Positions 5,693 to 6,573 of a DNA stretch of 6,573 bases are shown here, in pieces. The DNA comes from Rhizobium sp. LCM 4573 (GTDB lineage: Bacteria > Pseudomonadota > Alphaproteobacteria > Rhizobiales > Rhizobiaceae). The notes under the pieces are model-generated. The model saw only the letters and a list, made by a program, of their open reading frames with translations, did no database searches and was not told the origin of the DNA. Each line of letters begins with the position of its first letter. The stretch's first letter is position 1. The stretch covers positions 213,871-220,443 of the forward strand of contig NZ_MDDW01000002.1 in NCBI RefSeq assembly GCF_001854865.1, given 5' to 3'. The position numbers and the translations under genes are program-made.

Positions 5693-6466
5693 TCAGCCCG
5701 CGGCGGCATAGACCGCCGCGGCATCCTCCTTCAGCCTGGCCATCATCGCCCGGTAAGGGCCGGGACCGTAGCTCACCCGCGCGACGCCCAGCTCACCCAA
5801 CCGCTTCGGAGCGGGAACGCCTGGCATCATCATGATATTCACCGGCAGCGAAGAAGCCTCGCAAAGCCTGCGGATCAGCTCCTCATCCGCAAGCGCCGGC
5901 GCGAAGAAACCGCTGGCGCCCGCGTCTGCGAAGGCTTTCGCCCGTTCGATCGCCTCGTCCAGCAGGGCCGCATGCCTGCCGCGATCGCTTTCCTTCAGGA
6001 AAAGATCGGTGCGGGCGTTGATGAAGAACGAAATGCCTCGCCGATCCGCAAGCGCCCGGATAGCGCGGATGCGTTCAGCCTGCTTTTCGACAGGGTAGAT
6101 GCCGCTTCCGCCGACCACCTGGTCCTCCAAATTGATGCCGACCGCGCCAGCCTCGACGACCTTCGCAACATTATCCGCGAGTGCGGCCGGATCTTCCGTG
6201 TAGCCACCCTCGAAATCCACGGAGAGAGGGAGATCAACCGCCGCCGTGATCTCGCGAACCGTGGCGAGCAGGGCATCGAGCGGAAGGTTCTCGCCATCGG
6301 CATAGCCATGGGCGGCGGCGACCGACCAGCTTCCGGTCGCAAGCGCGCTCGCGCCCGCCTCCGCCACGGCCTTTGCCGTGCCCGCATCCCAGATATTATA
6401 GAGAATGACGGGATTTCCCTTCCGGTGAAGTGCGCCGAAAGCTCCCGCCTTGCCGTTCTGGTCCAT
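5693..6466 (-). CDS. Isocitrate lyase/phosphoenolpyruvate mutase family protein
   Basis: This 257-residue single-domain beta/alpha-barrel protein belongs to the ICL/PEP mutase superfamily (PEP_mutase type), whose members make or break C-C or P-C bonds in 2-oxo acid substrates using Mg2+. Expected metal-site acidic residues are present and nearly co-numbered with PEP mutase: D57 (YADGEN), D84 and E86 (VDFEGGY), and E114 (NLEDQ). NARTDLF gives the conserved R152. The gating loop after E114 (QVVGGSGIYP) lacks the KKCGH-type cysteine of true isocitrate and methylisocitrate lyases, so it is probably not one of those; the substrate is unknown. The length (about 255-290 is usual) indicates a complete gene. 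The ATG at 6466-6464 has GGAGG (6479-6475) 8 nt upstream. It converges on argB with a 12-base gap and appears monocistronic within the window. Confidence 0.92.
   Translation of the reverse strand: MDQNGKAGAFGALHRKGNPVILYNIWDAGTAKAVAEAGASALATGSWSVAAAHGYADGENLPLDALLATVREITAAVDLPLSVDFEGGYTEDPAALADNVAKVVEAGAVGINLEDQVVGGSGIYPVEKQAERIRAIRALADRRGISFFINARTDLFLKESDRGRHAALLDEAIERAKAFADAGASGFFAPALADEELIRRLCEASSLPVNIMMMPGVPAPKRLGELGVARVSYGPGPYRAMMARLKEDAAAVYAAAG
5698..5721. terminator. GC-rich hairpin between convergent argB and ICL-family gene
   Basis: CCGCGGCGG (5698-5706) and CCGCCGCGG (5713-5721) form a perfect 9-bp inverted repeat with a 6-base loop, 17 bases after the argB stop and inside the last codons of the minus-strand gene. 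A smaller CGGG-ATCAG-CCCG hairpin (5688-5700) overlaps it. Neither strand has a T-tract next to the stem, so a factor-independent terminator is not certain. Serving both convergent transcripts as a 3' stabilising stem is plausible. Alanine codons (GCC/GCG) alone could also produce such a palindrome. Confidence 0.4.
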
Positions 6467-6506
6467 TGCCTCTTCCTCCCTGGCCGATGCCGCTGCTGTA
6501 GCTCAT

Positions 6507-6535
6507 CCCGAAAACCGTTGCCGCCGCAAATCGGG
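6507..6535. repeat. Short inverted repeat upstream of the ICL-family gene
   Basis: CCCGA (6507-6511) and TCGGG (6531-6535) are complementary arms flanking 19 bases that contain AAACCGTT and CCGCAAA. The wording resembles pieces of the 'TTTTCGGGATCAT' palindromic intergenic repeats I know from rhizobial genomes, but only part of such a unit could be present. Bases 6480-6573 otherwise hold nothing I can assign. Confidence 0.2.
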
Positions 6536-6573
6536 CGCCGATCTTCTAAATGGCTACACCCGCGCGGCTACCA

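Noticed and set aside
6550..6573. Possible new plus-strand gene beginning at ATG 6550
   Set aside because: Only eight codons are visible and no ribosome site precedes it; likewise no tRNA could be folded at the right edge.

Overview
The window looks like chromosomal DNA from an alphaproteobacterium, most likely Rhizobiaceae (Rhizobium, Agrobacterium, Ensifer or Shinella type). The evidence is the high-GC codon use, protein sequences that read as rhizobial versions of YidC, EngB and ArgB, a TTGACT-type promoter, and the gene order rpmH-rnpA-yidC-engB-argB, which I recall as conserved in that order. No tRNA, rRNA, CRISPR array, insertion sequence or origin was recognised.

Layout: (1) 1-624, minus strand: the first 208 residues of a membrane receptor, probably a methyl-accepting chemotaxis protein, running off the left edge and starting at TTG. 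(2) 625-1123: a divergent, AT-rich, largely non-coding spacer with a strong sigma70-type promoter and a hairpin-rich leader for rpmH. (3) 1124-3471, plus strand: rpmH, rnpA and yidC, a tight operon closed by a clear intrinsic terminator. (4) 3594-4253, plus: engB, in its own unit downstream of that terminator. (5) 4265-4624, minus: a short RskA-like anti-sigma factor that stops just after its membrane segment, with a possible 30-codon leader ORF upstream (4642-4734). (6) 4793-5680, plus: argB. (7) 5693-6466, minus: an isocitrate lyase/PEP mutase family enzyme converging on argB, followed by about 107 bases with no gene recognised.

The core block links growth functions: ribosomal protein L34, the RNase P protein (tRNA 5' maturation), the YidC membrane insertase, the EngB ribosome-assembly GTPase and the arginine-regulated second step of arginine synthesis. 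The flanking genes (chemoreceptor, anti-sigma remnant, ICL/PEP mutase-like enzyme) look like the more variable part.

Most of the window is ordinary housekeeping sequence, and I do not see convincing evidence for a new multi-gene system. The items most worth a second look are the truncated anti-sigma factor without an adjacent sigma gene, the small ORF with a strong ribosome site ahead of it, the structured rpmH leader that lacks a well-placed Shine-Dalgarno, and the hairpin that puts the rpmH stop codon in its loop.
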